Assembly (NCBI GenBank): GCA_944385535.1
Contig: CALWXR010000001.1
Coordinates: forward strand, 62,001-126,000
DNA length: 64,000 bases
Direction: 5' to 3'
Origin: an uncultured Oscillospiraceae bacterium
GTDB lineage: Bacteria; Bacillota; Clostridia; Oscillospirales; Oscillospiraceae
Numbering within the stretch: position 1 is the first letter of the stretch; each line of letters begins with the position of its first letter. Under the pieces are notes generated by a model, which made no database searches, was not told the DNA's origin, and saw nothing but the letters and a program-made list of their open reading frames with translations. The position numbers and the translations under genes were made by a program. Positions 17,393 through 29,242 of the stretch are shown piece by piece.

Positions 17393-20300
17393 GCCCGTTC
17401 CTCCAATCCACGGGATTCTGTCCTCCGATGGGGTGGCATTTCCTCCACACGGCGGTGAAGATCGTCCAGTACAGAAGGCCGGTCTGTGTCATCCCGGTCT
17501 TCGCTGTCGCGCTCAGAATTGTTCTTTTTGCCGTCCATGTCCAGAATCGAGTTGAGCTCTGCTAACCGCTGGCTTTTCTGCGCCAGTTCTGCTTCCTGGG
17601 GGAATGGTTTGCCAAGCTCAGCTTTCGTCAGCTCCACCTGCTCCTGTAAATTCTGAAGCTGCCCCTGAGAGGTCGATAAGAGTCTGGGCATGTCTTTGAT
17701 GGTGTTATCAATTCTGACCAGATTGCCTCTGGCATCGTTGCCCAGGGTTACCCGGTGCGAGAGTTGCCCAGTCAAAATCAGCACACGATCCTTTCCGAAG
17801 TTTTCCAGCGTAGCACTTATTTCAAAGCCGCGATACGAACCAATCTGCAACGGGTCATAGCCGGTTGCCTGTTTGGATGCCTCCAGTAAGGAAGCGCCTG
17901 AATTTTCCCTATCAGATAAGACTTTGCCATTGAGGGTCATGCCTGCAAACCCTTCTTCGGGATGTGGGTGTGCTTCTGCTGTCTGAATATCCGCTTCCAG
18001 TCCGGCAATGATACCTTGCAGCTTACGGATCTGCTCCGGGTAATATTTCAGCAGGTTATCCTCCATCCGAAACTGCTGGCTCTGATGGTCAGCTTTCAGC
18101 ACCTTCAGGCGGGCGACTTCGATATCCAAATCCATCTTTTCCTTGATAGCCGGATTGCCGGCACACAGAGCCTTGATTTCTGCAAAGGACAGGGCTGTTT
18201 CATCCACATCTTCGCAGGAGCGAACCGGGGATTTGGAGGTCATAATCTGGCTGATAAATTTTTGCTTGTTTTCCACCGTCTGCCAGAGGTAGGAGTCGAA
18301 CGTCCCTTCTGTGACATAACGGTAGATATGAACCTGCTTGTTCATATTGCCCTGGCGGATAATACGACCGCTCCGCTGTTCCAGATCACCCGGTCGCCAG
18401 GGGCAGTCGAGATCATGCAAGGCAATCAGCCTGTCCTGCACATTCATACCAGCGCCCATTTTGAAGGTACTGCCCATCAAGACACGCACCTGACCGGTGC
18501 GAACCTTTGCAAACAGCTCCTTTTTCCGGGTCTCGGTGTTTGCGTCATGGATGAACGCAATCTGCTCTGCCGGAATACCACCGGCAATCAGCTTGGAACG
18601 AATGTCATCATAGGCGGTAAAAGAAGAATCGGAGGCGTTGAGTGCTGCAAGGGGATCAAAAGCAGGTGTATCGGAGTTTTCTTCCTGTGGCTCCTTCACG
18701 CTTTTCTTCGCAGAAGCCTTTGCTTTGGGTGTCGAGATATCACAAAACACCAACTGGGTCAGCTTCTCAGCCTCGCCATCGCGCCAAATGCGGAGAATAT
18801 TCTCAACGCACATGTTGATCTTCGTGCCCTGTTCATCCGGCAGATCGGGGTTAATGATCCGCTGATCCAACCCCAGCTTTCTTCCATCCGAGGTAATCTT
18901 GAGCATGTTGTCCTCCCTCGGCTCTACGATGCCGCTGTGAACCTTCGCCGCGCGATCAGAAAGCTCGGATACCAGCTCCTGCTGCTCCGGGGTGGGCTTT
19001 GCCACTTCGTTGTGATATACAGCCTCCGGGCGAGGCAGGTGCAGCTGATCCGCAGTTTTCACATCTGCGGCTTCTTTCCAGATGTTAATCAGCTCCGGCA
19101 GGTTGTAGAACTTGGCAAACCGGGTTCTTGCCCGGTAGCCTGTGCCCTCGGGAGACAGCTCGATCACGGTTTTGGTTTCGCCAAAGTGAGCCGCCCAACA
19201 GTCAAAATGGCTCCAGCCCTTTTCCCGGAGGGTATCGCTTTGCAGATACCGCATCATGGTGTACAGCTCTGTCATGGAGTTGCTGATGGGCGTTCCGGTT
19301 GCAAAGATCACACCGCGCCCACCGGTTTTCTCATCCAGATACTGGCACTTCATATACATATCCGAAGATTTTTGGGCATCTGTAGTGGAAACACCTGCCA
19401 CATTCTGCATTTTTGTATACAAAAAGAGGTTTTTGTACCCATGTGCCTCGTCCACGAACAGCCGATCCACGCCAAGCTGCTCAAAGGTTACGACATCATC
19501 CTTCTTCGTGCTGGATAGGAGTTTTTCCAACCGGGATTTCAGTCCGCGTTTCGTGCGTTCCATGGATTTGACAGTGAATCGTTCGGCACCGCTGGCACGC
19601 AGTTCCTCGATACCTTCTTCCACTTCCGCAATCTGCTTTTCAATGGAAGCCTGCTGCCGTTCAATGGACATGGGAATCTTCTCAAACTGAGAGTGACCAA
19701 TGATCACCGCATCGTAATCGCCGGTTGCGATTTTCGAGCAGAAGGTCTTTCGATGTGCAGGCTCAAAATCCTTTTTCCGGGCGACCAGAAGGTTTGCGGA
19801 GGGATAAAGTCGGAGAAACTCACCGGCCCACTGCTCAATCAGGTGGTTCGGCACCACAATCATGGACTTGCTGCATAGACCCAGACGCTTGCTTTCCATG
19901 GCAGCTGCTACCATCTCAAAGGTCTTGCCGCTGCCCACCTCATGTGCCAGAAGCGTATTGCCGCCATACAGAATGTGGGCGATGGCATTCTTCTGATGCT
20001 CTCGCAGAGAAATCTCAGGACTCATGCCGCTGAAGCTGATATGGGAGCCATCGTATTCCCGAGGTCGGGTGGAGTTGAATTTCTCGTTGTATAGCTCCAC
20101 CAGCGTCTGCCGCCGCTCCGGGTCTTTCCAAATCCAATCCCGGAACGCTTCCTTGATAGCCTGCTGTTTCTGCTGTGCCAGGGTGGTTTCCTTCTGGTTC
20201 AGCACCCGCCGCTCCTTTCCATCCGGATCTTCCACGGTATCATACACGCGGGAATCCCGCAGGTTCAGGGAATCCTGCAAAATCTGATAGGCATTGATTC

Positions 20301-23300
20301 TGGATGTGCCGTAGGTGGTGTACGCATTCACATCCCGGTAGCTGACATTCTTCTTCCCGGTAATGCTCCACTCCGCTGTGTAAGGAGAGTAATTCACGAC
20401 AATGGAACGCCGGAGATAGAACGGAGGTTGGAGCAGTTCTTCCATGAACTCCTGAATATACTTTTTATCAATCCACGTGGCACCCAGGCGCACATCAATT
20501 TCCGAAGCTTCCAGATCTTTTGGCTGCGCCTTTTCCAGAGCCTCTACATTGTCCCGGAACACTTCGGATTCCTCCACAGCACGGCGGGCAATGGCCAGCT
20601 TCTGCCGCACATTGCCGGAGAGATATTCGTCCGCCGTTACATAGCTGGGAGAGCCATCCTCATCCAGAACGCCCGGAAGCTGAAAAATGACGCCGCGAAG
20701 TTCATCCGCAAGCTCCTCAACAGATTTCCCGGACAACTGGGACATGTATGCCATATCGACGCTGGCGTGCTCCGCAATGGAAACGGCGAGTGCTTCCGAG
20801 GCAGTATCCACCGAAGTAACGGCTCTGGCTTCACGAATGGTGCGTTTGGTGAACATATCCGCCTTCCGCAGAAATTTGTTGTCTTCGTCCAGGACTTCCA
20901 GACTGCAAAGCAGATAGTAGGAGCTGTCATCCGAGAACGCCAGCCGGTTTCCTTTGGAGTTGATCAGTCCATACTTTGCAGAGAAGGAATCATACAGCTT
21001 ATCCAGCTCTTTCTGCTTTTCCGTGATTTCGTGGTCGGGTGTCAGGGCATCCATCTGAAGGGCAATCAGCTCCCGGACACAGTCCCGCAGACCAATCATT
21101 CCGCGAATCCGGTCTTTTGCAGCGGCTTTGATCTGTGGCTTGACCATCACGCTGTTTTCCCGATAGTAGATTTCTCCATCTACCAGGGCGTAGGAGAAGT
21201 TTTTGACGCTGGGATCGGCGGGAATGGTCTCCCGGATTTCCTCGCCTTCACCAAGGTCAGGCAGCTCCGCTGCCTGATAGCTCCCGTGAATGTGCTGGAT
21301 GGCATCGCTCAGCAGCGTGGAAAGGGGGATTTCCTCATGGGGAATCACGGTGTAGTCCAAGCCGAATCGGGTACTCTGGGTGGTTTCTCCACCCAGAACC
21401 ATGTGCGGATTGTCGAGGAAATACCGATTGATGGCAAAACCGTCCTTGTTTTCCCCAAGGGAAACCCACTCCGGTTCATTGACAATGGGCCTGTCCCGCT
21501 TCTTGAAGAACAGAATATCGGAGACCACTTCTGCACCGGCGTTGGCTTTGAAGGCATTGTTGGGAAGCCGGATAGCACCCAGCAGCTCAGCCCGCTCTGC
21601 AATATACTTTCGGACAGCACTGTCCTTGGAATCCATTGTGTAGCGGCTGGTGATAAAAGCCATGATACCGCCGGGACGCAGCTGCTCCAAGCCCTTTGCA
21701 AAAAAGTAGTTATGGATAGAAAAGCCCAGCTTATTGAAAGCCGGGTCATTCACGCGATATTGCCCAAAGGGGACATTGCTGATTGCCAGGTCATAGAAAT
21801 CCTTCTCACTGGTCTGCTCAAAGCCGGAGATGGTGATGTGTGCGTTGGGATACAGCTGCTTGGCGATCCGACCGGAGAGACTGTCCAGCTCTACACCATA
21901 GAGGCGGCTGTGCTGCATACCCTCGGGCAGCATCCCGAAGAAGTTTCCCACGCCCATTGCAGGCTCCAGAATGTTACCGGTCTGAAAGCCCATATTTTCA
22001 ATCGCCTGGTACATAGCCCGGATGATGGTGGGGCTGGTATAATGGGCATTCAGTGTGGAAGCCCTTGCCGCCTTGTACTCCTCATCGGTGAGTTCCGCTT
22101 TCAGCTGTGCGTATTCAAATGCCCATTCCGGCTTGGTATCGTCAAAAGCATCGGCAAGACCACCCCAGCCAACATACTGCCCCAGCACTTCCTGTTGGTC
22201 AGGGTCGGCTTGAGCACCACTCTTTTCCAGCTCGTGGAGCAAACAGATTGCCGCATAGTTTCTTGCGAATTTCTGCTTCGCGCCGCCAACGCCCAGATTG
22301 TCATCGGTAATGTGGTAGTTGACAGCCGGGGTTGCTGGTTTGGGAGGAAGCTCTGGTTCGACTGCTTTGGACGGGGTTTTCAATGTCTGGATAACCACAT
22401 CGAAGGGCAGATTGTTTTCCTCAGCAGGGATGGTTTCTACGGTCTCGATGGTGTACGCAGGGTGATTGTCCAGCCAGTCCTCCAGATAGGAACGGACAAA
22501 ATCGATAGGCTCCACGCGGAAGATGGGAAAGCCGGTTCCAGCGCGGAAAGAATCATCCTGCAAGGTGACTTTCCCGGTGCGGTAGTCTACAGAATCAATG
22601 ATGAACTGCCGGTTGTCAATTTCCAGCTTCTGCCCAATGGGAAGATACTCGCTGCCCTTGTACTCGTGGAAACGGTAGTGGGAACCATCCTCATTTGCAC
22701 CCATCAGGACAAGGCTGTTGCCGTGACTCCATATTTTCTTTCCCTTTGCCACCCAGCTTTCTGCCGGGAACCCAGTTACAGGAATGGCATCCCCGCCTTC
22801 AACGGACTTCGTGAGGATGTGGGAGCCTAACGCATCGCTGACTTTCTGAACATCGTCGCCGTAGAACTCAAAGTAACCGTTCTGTTCAAAGCCGACCAGG
22901 ATGGTAGAGTCGTACTGCTCCCGAATGGCGCGGTACTCTGCTTCCTGCGCAGCACTCAGAACAGAAAGCTGGGGACTGCTTTCAGGGGCAGGTTCTACTG
23001 TAACCTCAGATTCTGCTGCCAGCGGTGCTTCGGGTTCCGGGGCTTCCGGTGTCGGGGAAGTCGCGGCTTCTTCTGCATCCATCGGAGCAGCCTCGGGTGT
23101 GGATTGCTCGCTGTCGCTGTGCTCCTGCGCATTTTCATGGCGATCAGAAACCTCTTCGAGAAGTTCTTCTTCAGAGCTGTGCCGCGCTCGCTGTTCCTCT
23201 GCTTCCTCTACTGCAAGATAGCTGTCCTTGAGAACCAGATTGCGGATTCTATCATCAATCTGATTCCACCGCATTTCAACCTTGGCACATCCGGGCTTTT

Positions 23301-25407
23301 TCAGGGTCATTCCTTTGCCATCAAACATGACATCGCTCATGAAACTGCCGGGAAGCGCATTGTTATGACCACTGATTCCGTACTCATTCTTCAGGAAGGA
23401 GATTTCTTCCTTCTGGGAATGATTCTGGGAAAAATAGTCAAAGACTCGTTGCTTTCCACCCGACATCGGAGGACCAGAAACAAACAGTGTGTTGATTTCA
23501 TCTTCTGTGATGAAACCGGGCAGTCCAGGTACTTCAGACCACTCGGAGGAATACTCTCTGCGAGGCAAAGTCAGATCGATCAAACCGGCAGCAATCTGAT
23601 CTATGCTGTTGATGCGGAATCGGCTGACCGGTTCGCCGGATTTGTAGGCAGAATAGAAAGTGGAAAATTCTTCTGTGATAGTCGCCAGAGAATCCGGGGA
23701 GGACAGTAAGGCGGTAACCTGTTCCAGCTGTTCGGGGAAAATGTGACCTGTATTACGAACGGTGGGGAAATATTCTCCGATTGCATCGCGGCTGGCGTAG
23801 ATCAGCTTCTGGGCAAGCAGTTCCCGCTCATGGGTGGTTGCTTCGGCAAGCTCAATGTTGCTTGCAAAGTGCCCATCTTCCAGCAGTTGACCGATTCTCT
23901 GAGCGGCATCCTCCCAGGAAATCACCTGGGCACGGCGAGAGTCACGAGCACTTCTGCCATAAGTCAGGTGAATCCCGTCCGGGTGATACCAAGCGGCATG
24001 GTCAGTAGAGCCGAATTTAAGACCGTGACCACCCACAAAGACATTCGGAAGAATCGCGGCGATTTCAGGAATCGACTTCTGCTTCATGAACTCAGCGACA
24101 ATCAGCATTCTGTGATCGTTGGAGTTGCCGCCGCTGCGGAGAAAGGAGTCGATCACATCCTGAGAAATAGAAATAGCAGAGGGTGCTTTCACAACACGCT
24201 CTGCTACTTCAATGGACTGTATCTGCTCATATTCACTTGCGAAGAAGGAAACCTGTTCGCCCTCAATGGGTGGCTCCTCGATAATTAGCTGTAGATCAGC
24301 TCCGCGAAGATCGTCTCCTCTGCCTGTGCTTTCAGATTGTTCATGTGCTGTACCCATGCCATCGGGTTGGTTGCTTTGTCCGGGGCCGGGTTCTGTGTCA
24401 GCAGCTCCTCCATCATCTGGTTCAGTCTGCGCTCTGCTGTCTCCTGAATCTCCCACAGGTGAGGAAACAGCTTCTGAGTCATCGCCAGGATGCTGAACTG
24501 AGTCGGTCTGTGTTCCTTCAGGAATGTCCGGCGCATCCGTCCGTACTTGTTCAGAGGCCTCTGCTCGGTGCTCTCCAGCGTGAGGTTCGGGATCAGATAA
24601 TCCCCGTTGCGGATATAGGTCAGTTGCGGCTTCATTGTTTTGGCTCCTTTCTTGATTCCGATTGTAGCTTCTGACGGTGATTTCGATTTGACGAAGTATC
24701 TCAGAAGAAATTGTGTTGACTGCTGTGCCCAGCGCTGCGGCTGTTTGCGGGGTGTTGAAATCGAATACATCCGAGAAATCTTCAAAGCCGAAGTAATCAT
24801 CCGGATTGCCAAGGCAACGGCTAATCAGCTGGTAGAGGGTGCTGTTTGATACGGCTTTTCGGAAGTTGTACCCCAGCGCATCTACATCATACACTGCCAG
24901 CGCACTATCATCAAGGATACCGGCTATCTCCTCGCTGTGGGCTTCCCAATACTCGGATGCCTTCTGCATGGCAAGCAGTTCCAGATGGTTTTCCAACGAA
25001 ACGATGTCGTTGGGAATGCCATACCGCTGCTCCAAATCCTGCGCAACGGCTTGCTCATGCTCCCGGTTCATCTTCCAGATGTTCGGTGTTCTGGAGTTTT
25101 GCCTCGTTCCGGTATCTGCAATATCAAACAGGTAGCGAAGGCGAGTGCCATTTCCGCTGTTGTCAATGACAGCGATGCCTACAGAGCCGCGCTTGATGTA
25201 CCGGCGCATCTGCTGATTCCAGATTTCATAGCTGGCGACAGCGGTGGCTTCCGGTCGCTGAAAGTAGATGCTGATTTGTTCATCGTAGGTGTACTTGTAA
25301 AAACGCCCTGAGAATTGCAGAAAGTGCGTCCAGTTTTCATAGGTCTGGGTGCTGTTCGTGGCAATGAACTCGGACATTTGGACAAGGGATTTCAGTTTAT
25401 CTACCAT
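17389..25407 (-). CDS. Giant ArdC-like/DNA methylase/SNF2-type helicase fusion
   Basis: 2672 residues, the largest gene in the window. The start is the ATG at 25407, five bases after GGAGG. N-terminal region (about 1-110) resembles the ArdC ssDNA-binding domain ([14 protein letters not shown]). An acidic repeat-poor linker follows. The N6-adenine methylase has motif [12 protein letters not shown] (about 1147) and motif IV NVPFG (about 1208). The superfamily 2 helicase has Walker A HEVGSGKT (about 1820), DEAH (about 1983) and motif [12 protein letters not shown] (about 2343). Such proteins are standard in Tn1549-like elements and are thought to protect incoming DNA from restriction. Confidence 0.88.
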   Translation of the reverse strand: MVDKLKSLVQMSEFIATNSTQTYENWTHFLQFSGRFYKYTYDEQISIYFQRPEATAVASYEIWNQQMRRYIKRGSVGIAVIDNSGNGTRLRYLFDIADTGTRQNSRTPNIWKMNREHEQAVAQDLEQRYGIPNDIVSLENHLELLAMQKASEYWEAHSEEIAGILDDSALAVYDVDALGYNFRKAVSNSTLYQLISRCLGNPDDYFGFEDFSDVFDFNTPQTAAALGTAVNTISSEILRQIEITVRSYNRNQERSQNNEAATDLYPQRGLSDPEPHAGEHRAEASEQVRTDAPDIPEGTQTDSVQHPGDDSEAVSSPVGDSGDSRAQTEPDDGGAADTEPGPGQSNQPDGMGTAHEQSESTGRGDDLRGADLQLIIEEPPIEGEQVSFFASEYEQIQSIEVAERVVKAPSAISISQDVIDSFLRSGGNSNDHRMLIVAEFMKQKSIPEIAAILPNVFVGGHGLKFGSTDHAAWYHPDGIHLTYGRSARDSRRAQVISWEDAAQRIGQLLEDGHFASNIELAEATTHERELLAQKLIYASRDAIGEYFPTVRNTGHIFPEQLEQVTALLSSPDSLATITEEFSTFYSAYKSGEPVSRFRINSIDQIAAGLIDLTLPRREYSSEWSEVPGLPGFITEDEINTLFVSGPPMSGGKQRVFDYFSQNHSQKEEISFLKNEYGISGHNNALPGSFMSDVMFDGKGMTLKKPGCAKVEMRWNQIDDRIRNLVLKDSYLAVEEAEEQRARHSSEEELLEEVSDRHENAQEHSDSEQSTPEAAPMDAEEAATSPTPEAPEPEAPLAAESEVTVEPAPESSPQLSVLSAAQEAEYRAIREQYDSTILVGFEQNGYFEFYGDDVQKVSDALGSHILTKSVEGGDAIPVTGFPAESWVAKGKKIWSHGNSLVLMGANEDGSHYRFHEYKGSEYLPIGQKLEIDNRQFIIDSVDYRTGKVTLQDDSFRAGTGFPIFRVEPIDFVRSYLEDWLDNHPAYTIETVETIPAEENNLPFDVVIQTLKTPSKAVEPELPPKPATPAVNYHITDDNLGVGGAKQKFARNYAAICLLHELEKSGAQADPDQQEVLGQYVGWGGLADAFDDTKPEWAFEYAQLKAELTDEEYKAARASTLNAHYTSPTIIRAMYQAIENMGFQTGNILEPAMGVGNFFGMLPEGMQHSRLYGVELDSLSGRIAKQLYPNAHITISGFEQTSEKDFYDLAISNVPFGQYRVNDPAFNKLGFSIHNYFFAKGLEQLRPGGIMAFITSRYTMDSKDSAVRKYIAERAELLGAIRLPNNAFKANAGAEVVSDILFFKKRDRPIVNEPEWVSLGENKDGFAINRYFLDNPHMVLGGETTQSTRFGLDYTVIPHEEIPLSTLLSDAIQHIHGSYQAAELPDLGEGEEIRETIPADPSVKNFSYALVDGEIYYRENSVMVKPQIKAAAKDRIRGMIGLRDCVRELIALQMDALTPDHEITEKQKELDKLYDSFSAKYGLINSKGNRLAFSDDSSYYLLCSLEVLDEDNKFLRKADMFTKRTIREARAVTSVDTASEALAVSIAEHASVDMAYMSQLSGKSVEELADELRGVIFQLPGVLDEDGSPSYVTADEYLSGNVRQKLAIARRAVEESEVFRDNVEALEKAQPKDLEASEIDVRLGATWIDKKYIQEFMEELLQPPFYLRRSIVVNYSPYTAEWSITGKKNVSYRDVNAYTTYGTSRINAYQILQDSLNLRDSRVYDTVEDPDGKERRVLNQKETTLAQQKQQAIKEAFRDWIWKDPERRQTLVELYNEKFNSTRPREYDGSHISFSGMSPEISLREHQKNAIAHILYGGNTLLAHEVGSGKTFEMVAAAMESKRLGLCSKSMIVVPNHLIEQWAGEFLRLYPSANLLVARKKDFEPAHRKTFCSKIATGDYDAVIIGHSQFEKIPMSIERQQASIEKQIAEVEEGIEELRASGAERFTVKSMERTKRGLKSRLEKLLSSTKKDDVVTFEQLGVDRLFVDEAHGYKNLFLYTKMQNVAGVSTTDAQKSSDMYMKCQYLDEKTGGRGVIFATGTPISNSMTELYTMMRYLQSDTLREKGWSHFDCWAAHFGETKTVIELSPEGTGYRARTRFAKFYNLPELINIWKEAADVKTADQLHLPRPEAVYHNEVAKPTPEQQELVSELSDRAAKVHSGIVEPREDNMLKITSDGRKLGLDQRIINPDLPDEQGTKINMCVENILRIWRDGEAEKLTQLVFCDISTPKAKASAKKSVKEPQEENSDTPAFDPLAALNASDSSFTAYDDIRSKLIAGGIPAEQIAFIHDANTETRKKELFAKVRTGQVRVLMGSTFKMGAGMNVQDRLIALHDLDCPWRPGDLEQRSGRIIRQGNMNKQVHIYRYVTEGTFDSYLWQTVENKQKFISQIMTSKSPVRSCEDVDETALSFAEIKALCAGNPAIKEKMDLDIEVARLKVLKADHQSQQFRMEDNLLKYYPEQIRKLQGIIAGLEADIQTAEAHPHPEEGFAGMTLNGKVLSDRENSGASLLEASKQATGYDPLQIGSYRGFEISATLENFGKDRVLILTGQLSHRVTLGNDARGNLVRIDNTIKDMPRLLSTSQGQLQNLQEQVELTKAELGKPFPQEAELAQKSQRLAELNSILDMDGKKNNSERDSEDRDDTDRPSVLDDLHRRVEEMPPHRRTESRGLEERA

Positions 25408-25421
25408 GTGTTCCTCCATTT

Positions 25422-25637
25422 CTATAGATTGCGGTACAGGGCAAGCTGGTGAAACTCCACAGCAGTCATCCGTTCCAGTTTGGCCAGTACCGATTGGGTA
25501 AGCTGATAAAGCTGATTGTCTTCCGGGTCATCCAAATCTAAATCCGCAGACATTTTCCTGAGGGCTTTTACCAGTCCCGACTTGCTGCCGGGACTATAAA
25601 GCATCATCAGGACTTCTTCATCCCGGCTGAAAGTCAT
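25422..25637 (-). CDS. Transposon-transfer-assisting protein (TTRAP family)
   Basis: 71 residues, cytoplasmic, all helical by appearance. The N-terminus [19 protein letters not shown] and the motif [17 protein letters not shown] match the small TTRAP proteins found next to the large helicase/methylase gene in Tn1549-like elements. It lies five bases after the YodL gene and 14 before the giant gene, in one operon. The molecular role is not established; the family name reflects its association with conjugative transposons. Confidence 0.78.
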   Translation of the reverse strand: MTFSRDEEVLMMLYSPGSKSGLVKALRKMSADLDLDDPEDNQLYQLTQSVLAKLERMTAVEFHQLALYRNL

Positions 25638-25642
25638 AATGC

Positions 25643-26215
25643 TCAGCGCTCCTTACTCTTGGGTTTCTTCGGGGAGGGGGTATCCTTGCAGGCTTCGGCT
25701 TTCTCTTTGAGCTGCACCAGCATGGACGGCGTATCTTCCAACTGCGGTGCTTTCCCGTTGTTTATCACGCCATCCAGCATGCTGTAGTCGTCCTCCATGG
25801 ACATCTCCGCTGCTTTCAGATAGTTCTGAGGTTCCAGCACCATGTCCAGCTTCTGGAATCCAACTGAGTCACAATAGTAACAGCTTACCACACCTGCCTG
25901 ACGGATGGCTACGATGTCGCTGACAGACAGACTGTGCCCTTTGAAATCCTCCGGGCGATCCATATTGAATTTGGAATAGGTGTTTTCCAGAAACACATGG
26001 ATGTTCTGGAACATCGGCAGTGCATCGGTGTAGACGATGTTGTAGTGCTCCGCATTGGGCTTCAAGCCATACTTTTCCAGCAGACGCAGAGAGGAAAACG
26101 GTTCAAAAGGCGTGACCTTGCTGGAATCCAGCTGCATTATCGCATAGGAATCCACCTGACTGCCAAAGAAACGCTCTGCCTGTTCCTGGTATACATGCGA
26201 CAAATTCGCTTTCAT
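25643..26215 (-). CDS. YodL-domain protein
   Basis: 190 residues. The N-terminal 40 residues carry a helix and 'YAIMQLD'. A YodL domain covers about 50-125 (NIVYTDALP, the 'HSLSVSDIVAI' motif and CYYCDSVGF). A basic lysine-rich tail ends the protein. YodL domains occur alone and inside large conjugative-element helicases; their function is unknown. The start overlaps the topoisomerase stop as ATGA, so they are translated together. Confidence 0.8.
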   Translation of the reverse strand: MKANLSHVYQEQAERFFGSQVDSYAIMQLDSSKVTPFEPFSSLRLLEKYGLKPNAEHYNIVYTDALPMFQNIHVFLENTYSKFNMDRPEDFKGHSLSVSDIVAIRQAGVVSCYYCDSVGFQKLDMVLEPQNYLKAAEMSMEDDYSMLDGVINNGKAPQLEDTPSMLVQLKEKAEACKDTPSPKKPKSKER

Positions 26216-28284
26216 TTCTTTGCACCTCCATTGGGAAAGGCCATGGTGAAGGTGGGACTACCGTCCGCTTCAATATTCATGAGTACATCGGCGGTAAAGG
26301 CCCTGCCGGTTCGCTGGCTCTGGCAATCTTTGAGGCGCAGCCGCTTTTCCCGGATCAGGCGAGCGGCCATATGCTCAGTCATGGGTTTGCCAATCTTTTT
26401 GAAATAGGCGCTGTTCTTCCAGAGGACGAACCGGCACTCCCGGTTGCGGCACATCCAGCCTTTTTCTCGCGCGACAACTTCACTTCCACAGTGGGGGCAA
26501 ATTCCGATAATCTGATTGCGTCTCATAAGTGCTTCTGCTCCTTCTACAATTTCATAGGTGTTTACCAGACCAGTAATCATGTGGGTGATTTCTTCCATGA
26601 ACTGCTCCGGCGTATACTGTCCATGCTCGATCTGGAACAGCTTTTCTTCCCAGTCAGCGGTCATGGAGGGGGACTGAATCTGCTCCGGGGCCACGGTGAT
26701 CAGCGCCTGCCCAATTTGTGTCGGGATCAGATGCTTCATCTTGCCTTTACCCTTGCGCTCCAGATATCCCTTCTGGACGAGCTTTTCGATGGTCGCCGCC
26801 CTGGTTGCCGGAGTCCCGATGCCTTTGCGCTCCGCATCTTCGGGGAATTCATCGGCGCAAGCGGTCTCCATGGCTTGCAGCAGTAAATCCTCTGTGAAAT
26901 GCTTTGGCGGCGTGGTTTTTCCTTCCTTGATTTGGGCACTCGTGACGGGAACAACTGCATCCGTGACCGTGTCGGGAATCGTTCTCTCCGGGGTGGTCTT
27001 CTCTGGGAAGAACTGATTCACGATGCCTTTCCAGCCCTCACTGACGACCACCTTGCCTTTGGAGGTGAAAACCTCACCTGCACACTCGGCGGTCACGGTA
27101 GTCTCAATAAATCGGTACGGCTCCCCAACAGCTGCCAAAAGCCGAATGGAAATCAGCCGCAGAATCTCCTGTTCTCCCTTGGACAGGATTTCGAGATTTA
27201 CACTGGAAACCGATTTGGTGGGAATGATGGCATGGTGATCGGATACCTTTTTGCTGTTGATGACCTGCTCGCCGTTCAAAACCACTTCACCGCTCACATG
27301 GAAAAGCGCAGTAACAGCAGGAACCAGCTGCTCCAAAACCGGCGCAGCATCTTCGGTCAGATAGCGGCTGTCCGTCCGGGGATAGGTGACCAGCTTCTTT
27401 TCATATAGGGACTGGGTGTAGTCGAGGGTTTGCTGGGCTGTAAAACCGAGAATGCGGTTCGCATCCCGCTGAAGTGTCGTCAGGTCATAGAGTGCAGGGG
27501 CTTTCTCTGTACGCTCTTTCTGTTCGATGGACTGAATCAATACATACTCTTCCTTCTTGCAGGCTTCCAGAAGACTGGCTGTGCTGTCCCGGTCAGGAAA
27601 CCGCTTGCTTTCCATCTCCATGCCATTGACACAGAGCAGGACTGTGTAGAAAGGCTCCGACACAAACGCAGCAATCGCGGCCTCACGCTGGACGGTCATG
27701 CCCAATGTTGGTGTCATGACTCTGCCGATAGAAAGTGGCTGACCATACAGGCATGAGAAAAGCCGGGTAGCGTTGATGCCGATTAACCAATCGGCACGCT
27801 CCCGGCACAGGGCGGTATCATAGAGGGAATCATATTGGGCAGACGGTTTCAGGTTCTGGAATCCCTCGCGAATAGCGGAATCCTCCATGCTGGAAATCCA
27901 GAGGCGGTCAAAAGGTTTGCTGCACCCGCTCTGATGATAGGTAAGCCTGAATATCAGTTCGCCTTCACGACCGGCATCGGTGGCGCATATCAGCCGGTCA
28001 ACATCAGGACGGAGCATGAGGCTGCGCAGCACCTCAAACTGCTCCTTCGTCCGGGATGAAATCTGATACTGCCACTTGTCCGGCAGTATGGGTAAATCCT
28101 CCTTTCTCCATTTCTCATAGCTGCCGTATGCACTCGGAGCTGCCAGCTCTACCAGATGACCGATGCACCAGCTGACGAGGTATCCGTTGCCTTCCAGATA
28201 TCCGTCCTTTCGCTGAGTGGCACCGATCACGGCGGCAATCGACTGAGCAACAGATGGCTTTTCGGTGACTACCAAATGATACAT
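26212..28284 (-). CDS. topB: Type IA DNA topoisomerase (topoisomerase III)
   Basis: 690 residues from the ATG at 28284, preceded by AAAGGAGG; the frame is open further upstream without a suitable site. The N-terminal TOPRIM domain begins MYHLVVTEKPSVAQ and has CATDAGREGELIF. The catalytic Tyr is in TYPRTDSRYL (about 300). A C-terminal zinc finger has CPHCG and CRNREC. The enzyme relaxes or decatenates single-stranded regions during transfer replication. Plasmid-type TopB of this length is a standard gene of Tn1549-like elements. It ends four bases into the YodL gene. Confidence 0.93.
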   Translation of the reverse strand: MYHLVVTEKPSVAQSIAAVIGATQRKDGYLEGNGYLVSWCIGHLVELAAPSAYGSYEKWRKEDLPILPDKWQYQISSRTKEQFEVLRSLMLRPDVDRLICATDAGREGELIFRLTYHQSGCSKPFDRLWISSMEDSAIREGFQNLKPSAQYDSLYDTALCRERADWLIGINATRLFSCLYGQPLSIGRVMTPTLGMTVQREAAIAAFVSEPFYTVLLCVNGMEMESKRFPDRDSTASLLEACKKEEYVLIQSIEQKERTEKAPALYDLTTLQRDANRILGFTAQQTLDYTQSLYEKKLVTYPRTDSRYLTEDAAPVLEQLVPAVTALFHVSGEVVLNGEQVINSKKVSDHHAIIPTKSVSSVNLEILSKGEQEILRLISIRLLAAVGEPYRFIETTVTAECAGEVFTSKGKVVVSEGWKGIVNQFFPEKTTPERTIPDTVTDAVVPVTSAQIKEGKTTPPKHFTEDLLLQAMETACADEFPEDAERKGIGTPATRAATIEKLVQKGYLERKGKGKMKHLIPTQIGQALITVAPEQIQSPSMTADWEEKLFQIEHGQYTPEQFMEEITHMITGLVNTYEIVEGAEALMRRNQIIGICPHCGSEVVAREKGWMCRNRECRFVLWKNSAYFKKIGKPMTEHMAARLIREKRLRLKDCQSQRTGRAFTADVLMNIEADGSPTFTMAFPNGGAKK

Positions 28285-28349
28285 TGGCGTTTCCTCCTTT
28301 TGATGGTATGTACAAAGTGCGGGCAGATGGTCTGCCCGCACAGGTTGGA

Positions 28350-28931
28350 TTATTCTTCGTCGTAGCTGCCCTCTGGCAGCTCAAAGTCGTCATCTTCCTG
28401 GTAGTCCGCATCAGGATCAGGCTTTACCTGCTGGGACTTTTTCTTGGAGCTGCTCAGCATGAGAAAGCCGCCAATGCCAACTGCGGCAAGGAGGACAACC
28501 GGCAAGAGTGCGGCGAAGTTGCCGTTTCCTTTCTCTTCTGTCACCACAGGAGGCTCGGTAGGGTGCGTCTGCACCGGTTCGGTGGGAGTCGGTTCTGTGG
28601 GCTTCTGGGATTCGGTATAGTCCTTCAGTTCATCCTCATCCAGCAGAGCAAGCAGGTCTGCTTCATCCACCTGATTCAGAAAATGGACGGTCTGATTTCC
28701 GTTGTCATCCCGGTCGATGATGATGTAGAAATAGTTGCCGTCCCTGGTCGTCACCGTGATAAACTGCTTGCCGGACACAGTGACCATGTCGTCCACCAGA
28801 TTCATGTTGCCCTCCGGTGTCAGCGGGGGCAGGGGTTCTTCATTCTCATTGGACTGGGCAGATACCGGGACTGCAATCAGGCTCATGCAGAGCAGTGCAG
28901 TCAGAAACAGGGAAAAGAGTTTACGCTTCAT
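28350..28931 (-). CDS. CD1107-family mobile element protein (DUF4366)
   Basis: 193 residues from the ATG at 28931 (site GGAGG). It has a signal peptide ([11 protein letters not shown], cut near 26), an extracellular domain of about 90 residues ([20 protein letters not shown]), a Pro/Thr-rich linker, one membrane segment near the C-terminus ([18 protein letters not shown]) and an acidic cytoplasmic tail. This order matches DUF4366 proteins, which sit beside the VirB4 and hydrolase genes in clostridial conjugative elements. A part in the envelope-spanning channel is inferred. Its start overlaps the DUF4315 stop by 11 bases. Confidence 0.82.
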   Translation of the reverse strand: MKRKLFSLFLTALLCMSLIAVPVSAQSNENEEPLPPLTPEGNMNLVDDMVTVSGKQFITVTTRDGNYFYIIIDRDDNGNQTVHFLNQVDEADLLALLDEDELKDYTESQKPTEPTPTEPVQTHPTEPPVVTEEKGNGNFAALLPVVLLAAVGIGGFLMLSSSKKKSQQVKPDPDADYQEDDDFELPEGSYDEE

Positions 28932-29208
28932 CTTCGATTTCCTCCATAGAAGTGGTATTTGTGTTTTCGGTTGCGGGTTCGATGATTTCTTCGGGAATCT
29001 CGCCAGCAGGCAGACCATGCCCGAGGGACTGAAGCAGCTGCGCCAGCTGGTCAGGGGTCAGATTGGCGGCGTGTACGATGTCATGGATTTCGGTGTTCTC
29101 ACGCTCTTTGTACAGCCGATCCAGCTCTTTGAATTTGGCATCCCACTCGTTGCGCTTGCGCAGAGCGCGGTCACGATCTGCACCGAGCTTGTCCAGTTTA
29201 ATACTCAT
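28921..29208 (-). CDS. DUF4315-family protein
   Basis: 95 residues, cytoplasmic, highly charged. The first half is a coiled coil ([29 protein letters not shown]), then a helical stretch ([14 protein letters not shown]) and an acidic tail. This matches DUF4315, found between the CD1108-type hydrolase and the DUF4366 protein in these elements. No biochemical role is known. It overlaps the following gene by 11 bases, which implies coupled translation. Confidence 0.78.
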   Translation of the reverse strand: MSIKLDKLGADRDRALRKRNEWDAKFKELDRLYKERENTEIHDIVHAANLTPDQLAQLLQSLGHGLPAGEIPEEIIEPATENTNTTSMEEIEDEA

Positions 29209-29242
29209 TTCAAATCTCCTTTACATAGTTGAGAATCCCCGA

